Positions 1 through 9,285 are shown, numbered from the stretch's first letter. The stretch: 64,000 bases of DNA from Undibacterium hunanense (GCF_014284335.1 NZ_JACOGF010000020.1:1-64000); one strand, 5' to 3'. Notes: generated by a model not told the origin, from the letters alone. Numbers and translations are program-made.

Positions 1-118
1 GTATTTCATCATGCGTCAGCAGTCATCAAGCGGCTGCAATAAAGACCGAATGTATGGCTGCAATCGACTACGTCAGGTTTAATTTGAAAATGCTCTTGCA
101 AATGGGGGGCGTCCATGT

Positions 119-181
119 ATGCGCCGCGCGCACCATATTTTCAATCGCATGGTGGCATTCGGTGCGCATGGCGCACCCTAC
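119..181. repeat. REP-like palindromic repeat, copy 1 (dimer)
   Basis: Two inverted modules of the type GGTGCGC-N-GCGCACC flank an AT-richer spacer. The same spacer with few changes occurs in opposite orientation at 5776-5844, so this is a repeat family and not a chance palindrome. It lies just past the end of the DUF1566 gene. Confidence 0.75.
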
Positions 182-232
182 TCCCCCCATACGACATCAA
201 GCCTTACGATGCCTAGAGCAAAGGCCGATGGA

Positions 233-751
233 CTAAAACGCCCTGATCGCCCGGACGCGTTCCTCAGCCGAACGTTTCATCAAATCCATCCGTGCACCAT
301 TATTACTGATAACAACAAAGGCTTCAGAGTCGCTCTTTTCGTTGGAACTCCAGTAATAACCTTCACTGAATTTGCCGATGTTCCTGTTCGGGCCATTGGT
401 ACCATTCCCTATCGTTTTAATCATCAGTTCCAGCTCGTATAGGGAAGGCAGGTACCAGTCGCCAATGCCATTCAACTGGTAACGTGCGCAAAGTATGGCA
501 GCGTAATCGCCGGAGCCATATTTATCGATAATTTTTTCCGTATTGTACCGGCCCATACCGATCCCATCCCTTACCGTCATTGCCAGAACATTCGGGCTTT
601 TGGCAGGGCACCAAGCTGTTCTTTCAACCGGATCGACAGGCGCGGCCATCAAGCCATGTTCACCGCTTTTATCGAGATAAAATATGATGCCGCCGTCAAG
701 CTGTTCACCTATCTTGTATTTCGCACCTGCTGCAGTCGTTCCATTTGTCAT
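233..751 (-). CDS. DUF1566 (Lcl C-terminal-like) domain protein
   Basis: The 172-residue product has the hallmarks of the DUF1566 family: an early GGIIFYLD segment, then GDWYLPSLYEL, YYWSSNE and a terminal VRAIRAF. The family is common in bacterial surface or secreted proteins and its biochemical role is unknown. No signal peptide or lipobox is visible, so this copy is either cytoplasmic or a bare domain. I chose the ATG at 751, preceded by GGTGG at a workable distance, over a GTG three codons upstream. It stands alone, with a REP-like repeat past its stop codon. Confidence 0.75.
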   Translation of the reverse strand: MTNGTTAAGAKYKIGEQLDGGIIFYLDKSGEHGLMAAPVDPVERTAWCPAKSPNVLAMTVRDGIGMGRYNTEKIIDKYGSGDYAAILCARYQLNGIGDWYLPSLYELELMIKTIGNGTNGPNRNIGKFSEGYYWSSNEKSDSEAFVVISNNGARMDLMKRSAEERVRAIRAF

Positions 752-1126
752 CTGATCCACCGTAAGTTATGAAGTGTAGAGTTTCCGATAAACTATGCGC
801 CTGAAAATAAAAGAATGCGCCAGAAACGGTCGTGTCCAATCGCATTCAGTTTATACACGGCAAATACCGGTTTTCGTTAATCATAACCCAACACTTCCAG
901 TGCACGCCATTTTTTTATCTGTCTGGCATGCACTTTGGCAGAGAAATCAAGATCACAATTATGTGGAACTGCCATACACCTTGCTTCATGATGTGTTATC
1001 TGTCGGCATTGACGGAATGAGCCTTTACTATTTACGGAAGATATCCGGTGCACGACACCCTGCCGCATAGACAATAAGCAGGATGTCATGTCGCGCACCG
1101 TTTTTCTTCACAGCCAAAAACGGGAA
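752..1126. other. Intergenic stretch without recognised gene
   Basis: About 375 bases between the DUF1566 gene and the end of the TonB receptor gene. Short frames exist on both strands but none has a plausible ribosome site or a recognisable product. The only structure seen is an inverted repeat at 1098-1123 (CCGTTTTT / AAAAACGG) just after the receptor stop codon. It could act as a weak terminator, but no strong T-run follows it. Confidence 0.4.
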
Positions 1127-3826
1127 TTACGCACCAAATTTATAATTCACCTCCAGCCATCCTTGTCGTCCAAACGGGGTAAATGAACCTACAGGGTAAT
1201 TCGGCCAGCCGCCGCTGTAATCGTATTTGATCTTGTTGAACACATTGTTGATGATCAGCGATACCGACAGGTTCTTGCTGGCCTGATAGACCGTACTCCA
1301 GTTAGCGATGCCCGTCGGGGACAGGTAGTATTCACCAGAGCCATTCGGTATCTTGCCGTAACGAGTGACCGTCAGTGTATTGGACCAGTCGCCCTTGTTC
1401 CAGTTGACGCTGGCGATCAGTTTGTCGCGCCAGTCTGAATTGCCAAGATCGGCCAGGTCATCGTAGAGGGCATCGCCTTCAAACTGTTTGGACTTCTTGC
1501 TCAACACCTTGCTGTAATTGGCCTTGAAAGTAAAGCTGCCAGCCGTCGTTGTTTTCAGCAGGTATTTGGCACTGATGTCGATGCCGCTGGTGGCCTGGTA
1601 AGCCGCATTGATGGGATTGACCCAGATCTCCTGTATTTCACCGGCATGGCTGAGCGCATTGGTCGGATAACGTTTGATGCGGTTGATGGTGTCGGCACAC
1701 AGACTGGATTTGATATCGCGTTTGCCAGTGCGGCAATCAGCTTCATCGCGCAATAACTGGTCTGCGCTGAGGTTGACGACCATGTCGCTGATCTTGATGT
1801 TCCAGTAATCAAGCGAAACATCGAACTGATTGCTGGGTGACCAGACCACGCCCACGCCAAAGGATTTGCCTTTTTCTGATTTCAGGTCAGGGCTGCCGAA
1901 CTGCACATAATTGGCGCCTGGCGAGTAATTCGCATAGTCACAATCCTTCAGTTCCTGCCCTTCGGCCTTGCAGCGATAATAATCCGTCGTGCTTGAATAA
2001 TAACCGGTGCCGCGTGCCTTGAAGATGTAGTTCATGTCCGGCGCACGGAAACTGGTGGCATAGTTGGCGCGCAACAGCAATTCTTGCGTAGGGCGAATTT
2101 CCAGACCACCGTTATAGGTCAGCTTGCCATCCTTGCGTCCGGCAAAGTGATAATCATCATAGCGACCGGCCAGGCTGGCAGTGACTTCTTTCAACAGCGG
2201 CACATATACTTCTGCCCCCAGCGCATAACGTTTGCGCGAGCCGCGCACATCATCGGACTTGGTAACGGTATTGAACACGCCCTGGTTAATCTGCGGATCA
2301 GGCAGGTTATCAAAACTCTGGTTACCAATTTCTGCGATGCCTGCGGTTTTGATGGCTCCGGCAGGCAGTTGCCATAATTCACCATTCAGTGCCACGCTCA
2401 GGGTTTGCGTGCGTGAACTGTCGGCACTGCGCGAGGCGGCAGTGATCTGGTTGAATTCTTCGGGTGTCAGCCGACGCGTCAGACGTTGCACGTCGGGGGC
2501 ATAGATGGCGATGCCAGCACTGTCCAGTCCCAGTTTGGGGCCAAGGAAGAAAGTATCAATATTGGCCAGGGTACGTGGTACCACGTTTTCACTGCGGTAG
2601 GCCGATGCGCTATAAGCCGCTTCATAATTCCACTGCGAGCCCGGCAACACGCCGCGTATGCCCAGGTTGATACCTGCCGAGGTGTCGTCCCAGCGACGGT
2701 TGAAGCGGTTCACGCCATTGATTTCTTCTGGGGCAAATACCTTGCTCCAGGCCTCATAGGCGTTGGTGTTTTTATTCCAGAAATAACTCTGGTTTGTCGA
2801 TGACGATACCCAGCTTGGCGAACGTGTATCGTTTTCTGTCTTGTTCTTGCCCAGCAGGATATCAGCGAACAGGGTGGTATCAGCATTTAGCGTCAGATTG
2901 CTGCTGGAGAAAAGATTCAGGCTCTGGTTCTTGGTTTGTACTGTCCAGTGCATAGGGCTTAAACGCGGGCTGGCGCAATAGCTGCCTTTGCTGGTTTTAT
3001 AGCTGATCTGGGTGCCGTCAAAGAAATCGCTCAACTGGCTACAGGCATCCCCCAGGTCGATATAGCGACCGGTCTTGATATCCTTGCGGTACAGCGTGGC
3101 ACTGGGTGTACTGCGTAACGCCATGAAATCGCGCTGGGTGGCGCGCAGTGGCTCACGTTCGCTGTATTCAAGGCTGAACAGGCTTTGCAACTGATCGACA
3201 TTGACCGTGCCGGAAAATTGCACGCGCTTGTTACCCCCGCCACCACGTTCGGTATCGCCGATTTTGGCATTGATGTTATACCCTTGCGTATGCTTTTTGA
3301 GAATGATGTTGACCACACCGGCAATCGCGTCTGAACCATAAATGGCTGATGCACCACCGTTCAGTATCTCTATGCGTTCCACGATATTCGAAGGGATATT
3401 TGCCAGGTTGGTGAAATTGACCGTACCTTCATAAGCGATAGGAAAATCCGCCATGCGTCGCCCGTCCAGCAGGATCAGCGTATGGTTCGGCCCCAACCCG
3501 CGCAGACTGATGGTATTGGCTGATGGCGTAAAGGTATTGCCAAAATCTTCGCCCTGGGTAAAACCGGAATTTTGCACGGCATTGTTGAGGGCATCGTAGA
3601 CATTCTTGTAGCCCTGGCGTGTGATTTCTTCACCCGTGATGATGGTCACCGCCGCCGGCCCTTCGAGGCTGGCACGCGGTATGCGCGAGCCGGTGATGAC
3701 CACGGACTCTTCTTTTTTATCTTCCTTTTGCGCGGTCTGTGCCAGCGCAGCATGGCTATAAAACAGCGCCAGAGCACTGACAACGCAAGCAGATAAAGGC
3801 TTTAGTTTGATTTTCTTGGTAGGCAT
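1127..3826 (-). CDS. TonB-dependent outer-membrane receptor
   Basis: The 899-residue protein has a signal peptide (about residues 1-29, ending AALAQ), a TonB-box-like ESVVITGSRI near 40-49, and a plug domain to about residue 175 with the typical LRGLGPNHTLILLDGRR and GGASAIYGSDAIAGVVNI motifs. A long beta-barrel rich in aromatic girdles follows. Such receptors import siderophores, vitamins or oligosaccharides across the outer membrane using TonB energy. The GSRI-type TonB box and very large size resemble carbohydrate or peptide receptors more than classical siderophore receptors, but the substrate cannot be read from the sequence. A 377-base upstream region carries several palindromes. AAGAAG precedes the ATG. 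Confidence 0.93.
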   Translation of the reverse strand: MPTKKIKLKPLSACVVSALALFYSHAALAQTAQKEDKKEESVVITGSRIPRASLEGPAAVTIITGEEITRQGYKNVYDALNNAVQNSGFTQGEDFGNTFTPSANTISLRGLGPNHTLILLDGRRMADFPIAYEGTVNFTNLANIPSNIVERIEILNGGASAIYGSDAIAGVVNIILKKHTQGYNINAKIGDTERGGGGNKRVQFSGTVNVDQLQSLFSLEYSEREPLRATQRDFMALRSTPSATLYRKDIKTGRYIDLGDACSQLSDFFDGTQISYKTSKGSYCASPRLSPMHWTVQTKNQSLNLFSSSNLTLNADTTLFADILLGKNKTENDTRSPSWVSSSTNQSYFWNKNTNAYEAWSKVFAPEEINGVNRFNRRWDDTSAGINLGIRGVLPGSQWNYEAAYSASAYRSENVVPRTLANIDTFFLGPKLGLDSAGIAIYAPDVQRLTRRLTPEEFNQITAASRSADSSRTQTLSVALNGELWQLPAGAIKTAGIAEIGNQSFDNLPDPQINQGVFNTVTKSDDVRGSRKRYALGAEVYVPLLKEVTASLAGRYDDYHFAGRKDGKLTYNGGLEIRPTQELLLRANYATSFRAPDMNYIFKARGTGYYSSTTDYYRCKAEGQELKDCDYANYSPGANYVQFGSPDLKSEKGKSFGVGVVWSPSNQFDVSLDYWNIKISDMVVNLSADQLLRDEADCRTGKRDIKSSLCADTINRIKRYPTNALSHAGEIQEIWVNPINAAYQATSGIDISAKYLLKTTTAGSFTFKANYSKVLSKKSKQFEGDALYDDLADLGNSDWRDKLIASVNWNKGDWSNTLTVTRYGKIPNGSGEYYLSPTGIANWSTVYQASKNLSVSLIINNVFNKIKYDYSGGWPNYPVGSFTPFGRQGWLEVNYKFGA

Positions 3827-4017
3827 GGGTCTTCTTTAAAAAAAACAGCGAAGACCGGAAAATATCAAGAATATATCAACAGACAAACGAATATAAGCGC
3901 ATATGGAAATTCACTCGACCACTGGTATGGTGATCTTGTGATGGGTGGTGATGGCGTTTGCCCTATTAGTGCAAAACAGCGTAAGTCGGCAAAGTGGTAT
4001 GCAGGTGTGACGGTTTT

Positions 4018-4043
4018 ATTTTTTGCATAGAGCGCAAAAAAAT
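4018..4043. promoter_or_regulatory. AT-rich inverted repeat upstream of TonB receptor
   Basis: ATTTTTTGC and GCAAAAAAAT arms surround a short loop about 195 bases upstream of the receptor start. It could be an operator or part of a structured leader. No known motif is matched. Confidence 0.3.
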
Positions 4044-4059
4044 GTTCGGCATTTATTTT

Positions 4060-4078
4060 TGTTCGCGTTACGTGAACA
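4060..4078. promoter_or_regulatory. TGTTC...GAACA palindrome upstream of TonB receptor
   Basis: A 19-base near-palindrome (TGTTCGCGT / ACGTGAACA) lies about 235 bases upstream of the receptor start codon. Its symmetry suggests a dimeric regulator site. No regulator is assigned. Confidence 0.3.
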
Positions 4079-4158
4079 TCCTGAAAAACAGAACAGCCAC
4101 GCGACAACAGGTCAGAATTTTTTACAAAAAGCAGATAAAAGTGCACTTAAAAATACGT

Positions 4159-4184
4159 ATAAGTGATTGATATCAATCACTTAT
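4159..4184. promoter_or_regulatory. Perfect 26-base palindrome, candidate CRP/FNR-type operator
   Basis: The half-site ATAAGTGATTGAT is followed immediately by its exact reverse complement. The core GTGAT-N4-ATCAA differs by one base from the FNR/ANR consensus TTGAT-N4-ATCAA, on both symmetric registers. It lies 20 bases past the cupin stop codon and 333 bases upstream of the TonB receptor gene. It is too GC-poor for a good terminator, so an operator is more likely. Confidence 0.45.
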
Positions 4185-4203
4185 CCTCTATTTTACATTT
4201 TCA

Positions 4204-4596
4204 TCAAATCCACACATCCAGCGCACTGGTCCTGTCACCACCCTCTTCACCTGTATTCACCACACCCCGTGGTTCTATCAGCAAGAGTTTGACTTCGTGT
4301 TCGGCATAGGGTTTGTGTTCAACACCTTTGGGGACAACATACATTTCGCCTTGCGATATCAATACGTGACCATCACGAAAATCGATGCGCAGTTGCCCTT
4401 CCAGAACGATGAAGCTTTCATCGGTATCGACATGGTCATGCCAGATGAAATCGCCTTGCAGGCGGGCGACTTTGAACTGGTAGTCGTTCATTTCGGCGAT
4501 GACTTTTTGTGACCATTGTTCGCTGAACAGGCTGAATTTGTCGGCGAAGTTAAGACTTTTGTAGCTCTTTGCGGTGGTGTCTGGCTGGGTAGACAT
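4204..4596 (-). CDS. Cupin-domain protein
   Basis: A 130-residue single-domain cupin. Motif 1 is seen as WHDHVDTDESFIVLEG, with His53, His55 and Glu60 as likely metal ligands. Motif 2 is PKGVEHKPYAE with His94. Such small cupins bind a metal and act as enzymes or small-molecule sensors; nothing fixes the substrate. It is encoded about 100 bases downstream of the AraC-type regulator on the same strand, so it may belong to that regulator's local unit. Confidence 0.85.
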   Translation of the reverse strand: MSTQPDTTAKSYKSLNFADKFSLFSEQWSQKVIAEMNDYQFKVARLQGDFIWHDHVDTDESFIVLEGQLRIDFRDGHVLISQGEMYVVPKGVEHKPYAEHEVKLLLIEPRGVVNTGEEGGDRTSALDVWI

Positions 4597-4697
4597 GGCG
4601 GCGTATCCTGTGGTGGAGTGAACAAGCCAACAGCATAAGCAAAGTCAGGCAGCAAATATTGTACGATTGTGCGTGAAACTTGACACTGTATCGCGCG

Positions 4698-5600
4698 CTA
4701 TCGCTTGATCTTGGTCCCATGCATTTTCAGCCAGTGCAGTGGTGTCAAACCGAAGGCCTTGCCAAAGTGTTTGGTCATATGGCTTTGGTCGGTAAAACCT
4801 GCCGTCAGTGCAGCATCCACCAGGGAATAGCCGTCCATCAACAATTTTTTGACCATATCCAGGCGACGCATGGTCAGGTAGCGATAGGGGCTGGTGCCAA
4901 ACAACAGACGAAAATCGCGTGACAGGCTCCAGCGGTCACGGCCACTGTGTTCTTCCAGCTCTTCGAGGGTGATGCCATGGACTAAGTTATCCGAGAAATT
5001 ATCTGCGCGCTTACCAGCGATTACGCTGTGGATGTATTCGCGCGCCCGTTCTGCTGCCTGGTAATCAAAGCGCTGGCTGCTGGGGCTGCGTTCAGGGCTA
5101 CCTAAGAACGTGTCAGCGATTTTACTTGATGCGCCATGCATGGCGTGGGCCAGGTCAAACAGGGCATCCTGTTCTTCCAGCACATCCATGGGTCCATCCA
5201 TGCGTTGCAGCAAGGCCAGGGTGGCGGTATGCAGACGCGGGGCTGCCGAGATGCCGTGCTTCACAAAGGGCAAAGGCTGTCCACCAAGAATTTGCTGTAT
5301 CAGCGCCGGTTCAACATAAATCATGCGGTAGCGAAAACCATCACCAGTACCAGCCTGCCCATCATGCGCCTCGTCCGGATGCAAGACGATGGTGCCACCT
5401 GGCAGGCTATGGCATTCACTGCCGCGATACGTAAAGCTTTGTACACCAGACAGTGTGGTGCCTATGGCATAGGTATCGTGCCTGTGCATGGCATAGGCAT
5501 TGCCGGCGAAATAGGCTTCGATACGTTCCAGCCGGTTGGCGTTGCTGCCCGGGGCATGGTGTATCCAGTCGCTTCGGTGGTCCTTGGGGTGTTTGCTCAT
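4698..5600 (-). CDS. AraC-family transcriptional regulator
   Basis: The 300-residue protein has an N-terminal cupin-like sensory domain (RHDTYAIGTTLSG, then LHPDEAHDG and YVEPALI) and a C-terminal double helix-turn-helix ending in the family signature DAALTAGFTDQSHMTKHFGKAFG and TPLHWL. It is a paralogue of the regulator at 21495-22325, sharing the xDExHDG and YxEPALI blocks. The nearest same-strand target candidate is the downstream cupin gene. Confidence 0.92.
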   Translation of the reverse strand: MSKHPKDHRSDWIHHAPGSNANRLERIEAYFAGNAYAMHRHDTYAIGTTLSGVQSFTYRGSECHSLPGGTIVLHPDEAHDGQAGTGDGFRYRMIYVEPALIQQILGGQPLPFVKHGISAAPRLHTATLALLQRMDGPMDVLEEQDALFDLAHAMHGASSKIADTFLGSPERSPSSQRFDYQAAERAREYIHSVIAGKRADNFSDNLVHGITLEELEEHSGRDRWSLSRDFRLLFGTSPYRYLTMRRLDMVKKLLMDGYSLVDAALTAGFTDQSHMTKHFGKAFGLTPLHWLKMHGTKIKR

Positions 5601-5720
5601 GGCTTTGGGTGTGATGCGGTGGCTGCCACTATTTTAAGCGTTTGTGAGAGCATGTGCTGAAGCCGCTGCTGTATGCACCGTGTACACCATATCTCGTCAT
5701 GGATTTGGTGAGTTTGAAAA

Positions 5721-5743
5721 CGGTGCGCGTGGCGCACCCTACG
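5721..5743. repeat. REP-like palindromic repeat, copy 2 (single module)
   Basis: A GGTGCGC-GTG-GCGCACC module followed by CTAC. It lies in the 240-base gap between the AraC gene and the membrane-protein gene, 33 bases from copy 3. Confidence 0.7.
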
Positions 5744-5775
5744 TATTATCCATGCCCATGCGCGAGGTCGAAAAT

Positions 5776-5844
5776 GGTAGGGTGCGCCACGCGCACCGAA
5801 TGCCGCCATGCATTTGAAAATATGGTGCCCGTGGCGCAGCCTAC
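5776..5844. repeat. REP-like palindromic repeat, copy 3 (dimer), overlapping a stop codon
   Basis: Two inverted modules around a spacer nearly identical to that of the 119-181 copy in the other orientation. Its outer edge (GTAGG read on the minus strand) supplies the TAG stop codon of the membrane-protein gene at 5841-6509. Confidence 0.75.
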
Positions 5845-6509
5845 TTTGGCTGTAAGACGGACCGGTAACGGCGTTCCGCTTCAGTCGCGTCTACCCAGCC
5901 ACAGCCTTCGGGATGATAGCTGACAAAGAAAAGCAGCGATGACTTGAGGTCTGGATTCTGGCTGTCGACGAATTGGTATTGCACATTTTCTGCAAGAATA
6001 TCCGGCTTGTCAAAATCGAGCAGGGTTTTGCGGGTGCGTTCTATGCCGTTTTCCAGTATCTCTGACTTGGTGCGGAATCCATATTTGAATGTCCTGCGGA
6101 TGGCAGTTTCGGCGGGTTTGCGATCACGGCTCAGGCGCTGTATCTCGCCATTGGCGGCGGCGTATTCCACCTGTGGATAAATCTCCAGAAAGAAAGAGCT
6201 GTCCGCACCGGCCTCTTCACCTGCCTGCGATGCGATGAAGACGCCGTCGACATCCTTGACGGTACGGTAGACTTTCCAGCCACAGTCTGCGCTGATGGCA
6301 TTCATTTTTTGTTGCCGGACAATCTGCGGATAATTAAAGATGCCCCAGACGGCAGCAATAACGACCAGGTTGACGATGACCAGGGTAATCTTGCGGTTGT
6401 TGATGCTTTGTATATTGGCAAAGCGAATGACGTAGCGTGCACACAGGCTGCCCAGCAATATAAAAACCAGCAGGCATGCCAGAAAGCCTAAGAAGCTGAT
6501 GATACCCAT
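5841..6509 (-). CDS. Unassigned membrane protein
   Basis: A 222-residue protein with two N-terminal membrane helices (about 4-30 and 41-60), then a hydrophilic domain of about 160 residues. I do not recognise the family. The second half has a CGWKVYRTVKDVDGVFI segment and CGWVDATEAERRYRSVL near the end, so two Cys-Gly-Trp motifs flank the soluble domain. The stop codon TAG lies within the edge of a REP-like repeat, so the last few residues may have been changed by its insertion. Confidence 0.65.
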   Translation of the reverse strand: MGIISFLGFLACLLVFILLGSLCARYVIRFANIQSINNRKITLVIVNLVVIAAVWGIFNYPQIVRQQKMNAISADCGWKVYRTVKDVDGVFIASQAGEEAGADSSFFLEIYPQVEYAAANGEIQRLSRDRKPAETAIRRTFKYGFRTKSEILENGIERTRKTLLDFDKPDILAENVQYQFVDSQNPDLKSSLLFFVSYHPEGCGWVDATEAERRYRSVLQPK

Positions 6510-6642
6510 TCAGAAACGCCTCGTACTTTGATCTGCCCTTAAACTGCCTGTGAACAAAAACATGGTGGTTGCATTGTGGTTCAAAAATAAGACCCGCATT
6601 ATTTCATGCACCAAGCCTGGTGTCTGGCTTTTTTTGCAGAAC

Positions 6643-7536
6643 TCAGGCTTGATGACGCAAGGCATCCACCACCAGCGCAAAGGCCGGTGAAGCCTGACGG
6701 CGGCTGGGGTAATACAGGTGGTAACCCTGAAAGCTGGGCGCCCAGTCTTCCAGAACGCGTTGCAAATGGCCATCGCGTACATGTTGCGCCACCATGTCTT
6801 CTGGCAGGCAACCAAGACCAAATCCGGCCAGCGCGGCACGCAAAATCGGCGTACTGCTGTTGAACACCAGTTGCCCTTCCACCCGCACATTCAGTTCCTG
6901 GCCATTGCGTTCAAATTCCCAGGCGTACAAACCGCCATACGTGGGCAGGCGCAGGTTGATGCAATTGTGGCCCGCCAGCTCTTGCGGGGTGTGCGGTGGT
7001 GCATGTCTGGCAAAATACGCAGGCGCACCCACCACCGCCATACGCAGGTCGGGCGCGATTCTGACGGCGATCATGTCCTTGGCGACTTGCTCCCCCAGAC
7101 GCACACCGGCATCAAAACGGTCCGCCACGATATCGGTCAGGCCATAGTTGATATTTACCTCGACCTTGATATCCGGATAATCAGGCAAGAACGCGGCCAG
7201 TTTGGGCCACAAAACGGTACTGGCTGCATGTTCAGCCGCTGAAATGCGGATGGTACCGGCAGGTTTGTCGCGCAACTCGCTCAAAGCAGCCAGTTCAAAT
7301 TCAATTTCTTCAAAACGCGGGGCAACGGTTTTCAGCAACCTTTCGCCAGCATCGGTGGGCGACAAGCTGCGTGTGGTGCGTGTCAGCAGCCGTACGCCCA
7401 ACCGCGTTTCCAGCCCACGGATGGTATGACTCAAGGCCGATTGCGACACCCCAAGCTGGGCAGCAGCCCGGGTAAAGCTGCCTTCACGGGCGACGGTGAT
7501 GAAAGCAAGCAGGTCATTGAAATTTTCTTTTTGCAT
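6643..7536 (-). CDS. LysR-family transcriptional regulator
   Basis: A 297-residue LTTR with an N-terminal winged helix (GSFTRAAAQLGVSQSALSHTIRGLE, about residues 20-44), then LLTRTTRSLSPTDAG and a C-terminal substrate-binding domain. It resembles the CrgA/DmlR-like group common in Burkholderiales. No divergent target gene is adjacent, because its upstream neighbour lies on the same strand, so its regulon is not evident. A REP-like repeat lies just upstream of the start. Confidence 0.93.
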   Translation of the reverse strand: MQKENFNDLLAFITVAREGSFTRAAAQLGVSQSALSHTIRGLETRLGVRLLTRTTRSLSPTDAGERLLKTVAPRFEEIEFELAALSELRDKPAGTIRISAAEHAASTVLWPKLAAFLPDYPDIKVEVNINYGLTDIVADRFDAGVRLGEQVAKDMIAVRIAPDLRMAVVGAPAYFARHAPPHTPQELAGHNCINLRLPTYGGLYAWEFERNGQELNVRVEGQLVFNSSTPILRAALAGFGLGCLPEDMVAQHVRDGHLQRVLEDWAPSFQGYHLYYPSRRQASPAFALVVDALRHQA

Positions 7537-7579
7537 TCATGCATCTCTTTTCGTCAGTAGCTAGCGCACAGGAATAATA

Positions 7580-7645
7580 GTAGGGTGCGCCGCGCGCACC
7601 TTTGTTGTGTCGTGCTAAAACCCGGTGCGCGCAGCGCACCCTACG
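7580..7645. repeat. REP-like palindromic repeat, copy 4 (dimer)
   Basis: GTAGGGTGCGCC...GCGCACC and GGTGCGC...GCGCACCCTAC flank a short T-rich spacer. It lies between the LysR gene and the downstream end of the small hypothetical gene. Confidence 0.75.
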
Positions 7646-7681
7646 ACTTTTTGCCTGTACGGGCGCATCGATCAATCTGCA

Positions 7682-8083
7682 TCACCCCGGCACATCCACT
7701 TCATTGCCGACAAAGTACGAACCATCGCTCCCTAATCCTGACAGGCTGATGTCGTGGGCATGCGGGTTGTTGAAATCGAGTTTAAGGTGGTAATTTTTGC
7801 TGGCGTCGACTGCCAGTACGACCACCAGCGGGCGGGTTTTACCTTCTTTTTCCAGCTCGTCAAACAGGCTATGCATCAACGGGCCAAGCAGGCCGGTGTA
7901 TTCGGCGCTGGCATGTTGCGGGTGTAACTGACGGCCTTTACGGCTGATGAACTGGAAGTGGTTCTGCGTCTTTTCTGTAGACTGGAAGCGGCATACCACC
8001 TGATCCCATTCCTGCTTTGACGCTGCCATCAGGGCGAGCAAGACCTTGGCCATGACGACAGTAATTTCATTCTTGCGGGACAT
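7682..8083 (-). CDS. Hypothetical soluble protein
   Basis: A 133-residue product without signal peptide or membrane segment. I chose the ATG at 8083 (MSRKNEITVV) because AAGGA sits seven bases upstream; an in-frame start eight codons earlier lacks this. Features seen are an acidic helix LFDELEKEG, then VVVLAVDASKNYHLKLDF and a glycine-rich C-terminus. The family is not recognised. The overall look resembles small contact-toxin immunity proteins, but no toxin gene is adjacent and I do not call it one. Confidence 0.6.
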   Translation of the reverse strand: MSRKNEITVVMAKVLLALMAASKQEWDQVVCRFQSTEKTQNHFQFISRKGRQLHPQHASAEYTGLLGPLMHSLFDELEKEGKTRPLVVVLAVDASKNYHLKLDFNNPHAHDISLSGLGSDGSYFVGNEVDVPG

Positions 8084-8326
8084 CCATCTATCCTTATATC
8101 TAATCACCCGTTTACCAGGCTGGCTTACCTTTGCAAGCGCTCATATGTCCCTGGGCCTTCCGACCACATAATTGACAGAAATCACGTCATTTTGTTCCTG
8201 TCACGGGCATCCGTGAGCAGGCCGAAACGAGTTGTGATGGCGTCCAGACCTGTATTCTATCCTAAGACCACTTGATTAACCGGAGGAAACTTGTCAATTC
8301 ACCTACATTCATCCAGGAGATACTCC

Positions 8327-9250
8327 TCAACTCAGCCAGATATCATTCTCAGGATGCGGGTATTTCGCCAGGATGAAATCAACAAAGCTACGCACTTTGG
8401 CAGACAGCAGGCGGCGGCTGGGGTACACCATGGAAATCGACACCCGGCCAAAACACTGATCCGGAAACAGCCTGACCAGACGGCCGCTGACCACATCGTC
8501 GGTCAACTGGAATGAGGTACGCAAAGCCAGGCCCATACCTGCCAGGGCGCAGACCCGCAGCACATCGGCATTGTTGGAAATCACCGTGCTATGGATGGGA
8601 ATGTGCCTGCCCAGTTCTGGCCCATCGCAAGAATTGCGCACCATCCAGTTATCGCGCAAAAATTCATAGCTGAAATTCAGGCAGCGATGCTGGGAAATAT
8701 CGTCTGGTGTCTGCGGCGTGCCGTATTTTTTCAGATATTCGGGCGAGGCGCATAACACCACTTCGGATGTCGCCAGCTTGCGCGAAATCATGTTGCCATC
8801 GATTTTTTGCAAATCCAGAAAAAAACCGACATCAATTCCCTCTTCCACCAGGTCCACATGGTGGTCGGTGATTTTGATGTCCAGCACCACATCCGGAAAT
8901 TCCTGCGCAAATTGCGGCAGCAAGGGTGCCAGTTGCGCTTTACCGAAATGTGGGACAGAATAAATACGCAAGGTGCCGCTGGGCTTTTTAGCCGCATACG
9001 AAGCCACGGCATCGGCATCATCAATATCAGCCAGTATCTGGCGGACCCGCTCCAGGTAGATCTGGCCGGTCTCGGTCAGAGACAATTTACGGGTCGAACG
9101 GTTGAGCAGGCGGGTGCCCAGATGGCCTTCCAGGTCAGCGATATAACGGGTCACCACAGCATTCGACATCTCTAATGCCTGTGCCGCCTTGGCGAAATTA
9201 CCCAGCTCGACGACCTTGGAAAAGAGTCGCATTGATTGCAGCCTATCCAT
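8327..9250 (-). CDS. LysR-family transcriptional regulator
   Basis: A 307-residue LTTR with a typical N-terminal helix-turn-helix (GNFAKAAQALEMSNAVVTRYIADLE), RLLNRSTRKLSLTETG, and a C-terminal effector-binding domain ending in VYPSRRLLSAKVRSFVDFI. It belongs to the same broad clade as the regulator at 6643-7536. An inverted repeat at 9264-9285 lies right in front of its start, fitting autoregulation. Confidence 0.93.
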   Translation of the reverse strand: MDRLQSMRLFSKVVELGNFAKAAQALEMSNAVVTRYIADLEGHLGTRLLNRSTRKLSLTETGQIYLERVRQILADIDDADAVASYAAKKPSGTLRIYSVPHFGKAQLAPLLPQFAQEFPDVVLDIKITDHHVDLVEEGIDVGFFLDLQKIDGNMISRKLATSEVVLCASPEYLKKYGTPQTPDDISQHRCLNFSYEFLRDNWMVRNSCDGPELGRHIPIHSTVISNNADVLRVCALAGMGLALRTSFQLTDDVVSGRLVRLFPDQCFGRVSISMVYPSRRLLSAKVRSFVDFILAKYPHPENDIWLS

Positions 9251-9263
9251 TTTTCAAGCCCCT

Positions 9264-9285
9264 TATTGTTTCGGATTCCACAATA
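9264..9285. promoter_or_regulatory. Inverted repeat upstream of LysR gene
   Basis: TATTGT-N10-ACAATA lies 14-35 bases upstream of the LysR start codon, a usual position for an autoregulatory LTTR site. The rest of the 323-base gap to the DUF4148 gene shows no recognisable gene. Confidence 0.4.

Noticed and set aside
3865-4146. 93-codon frame upstream of the TonB receptor
   Set aside because: No ribosome site and no recognisable protein features. The region is better explained as regulatory DNA with palindromes.
8198-8222. Hairpin CCTGTCACGG / CCGTGAGCAGG as terminator of the LysR gene
   Set aside because: The stem is good but no T-run follows on the minus strand, so it was not listed as a terminator.
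8291-8515. Frame with TTG start after a consensus GGAGGA
   Set aside because: It is antisense to the LysR gene for most of its length, and its sequence reads as the shadow of that gene. The ribosome-site match is probably chance.
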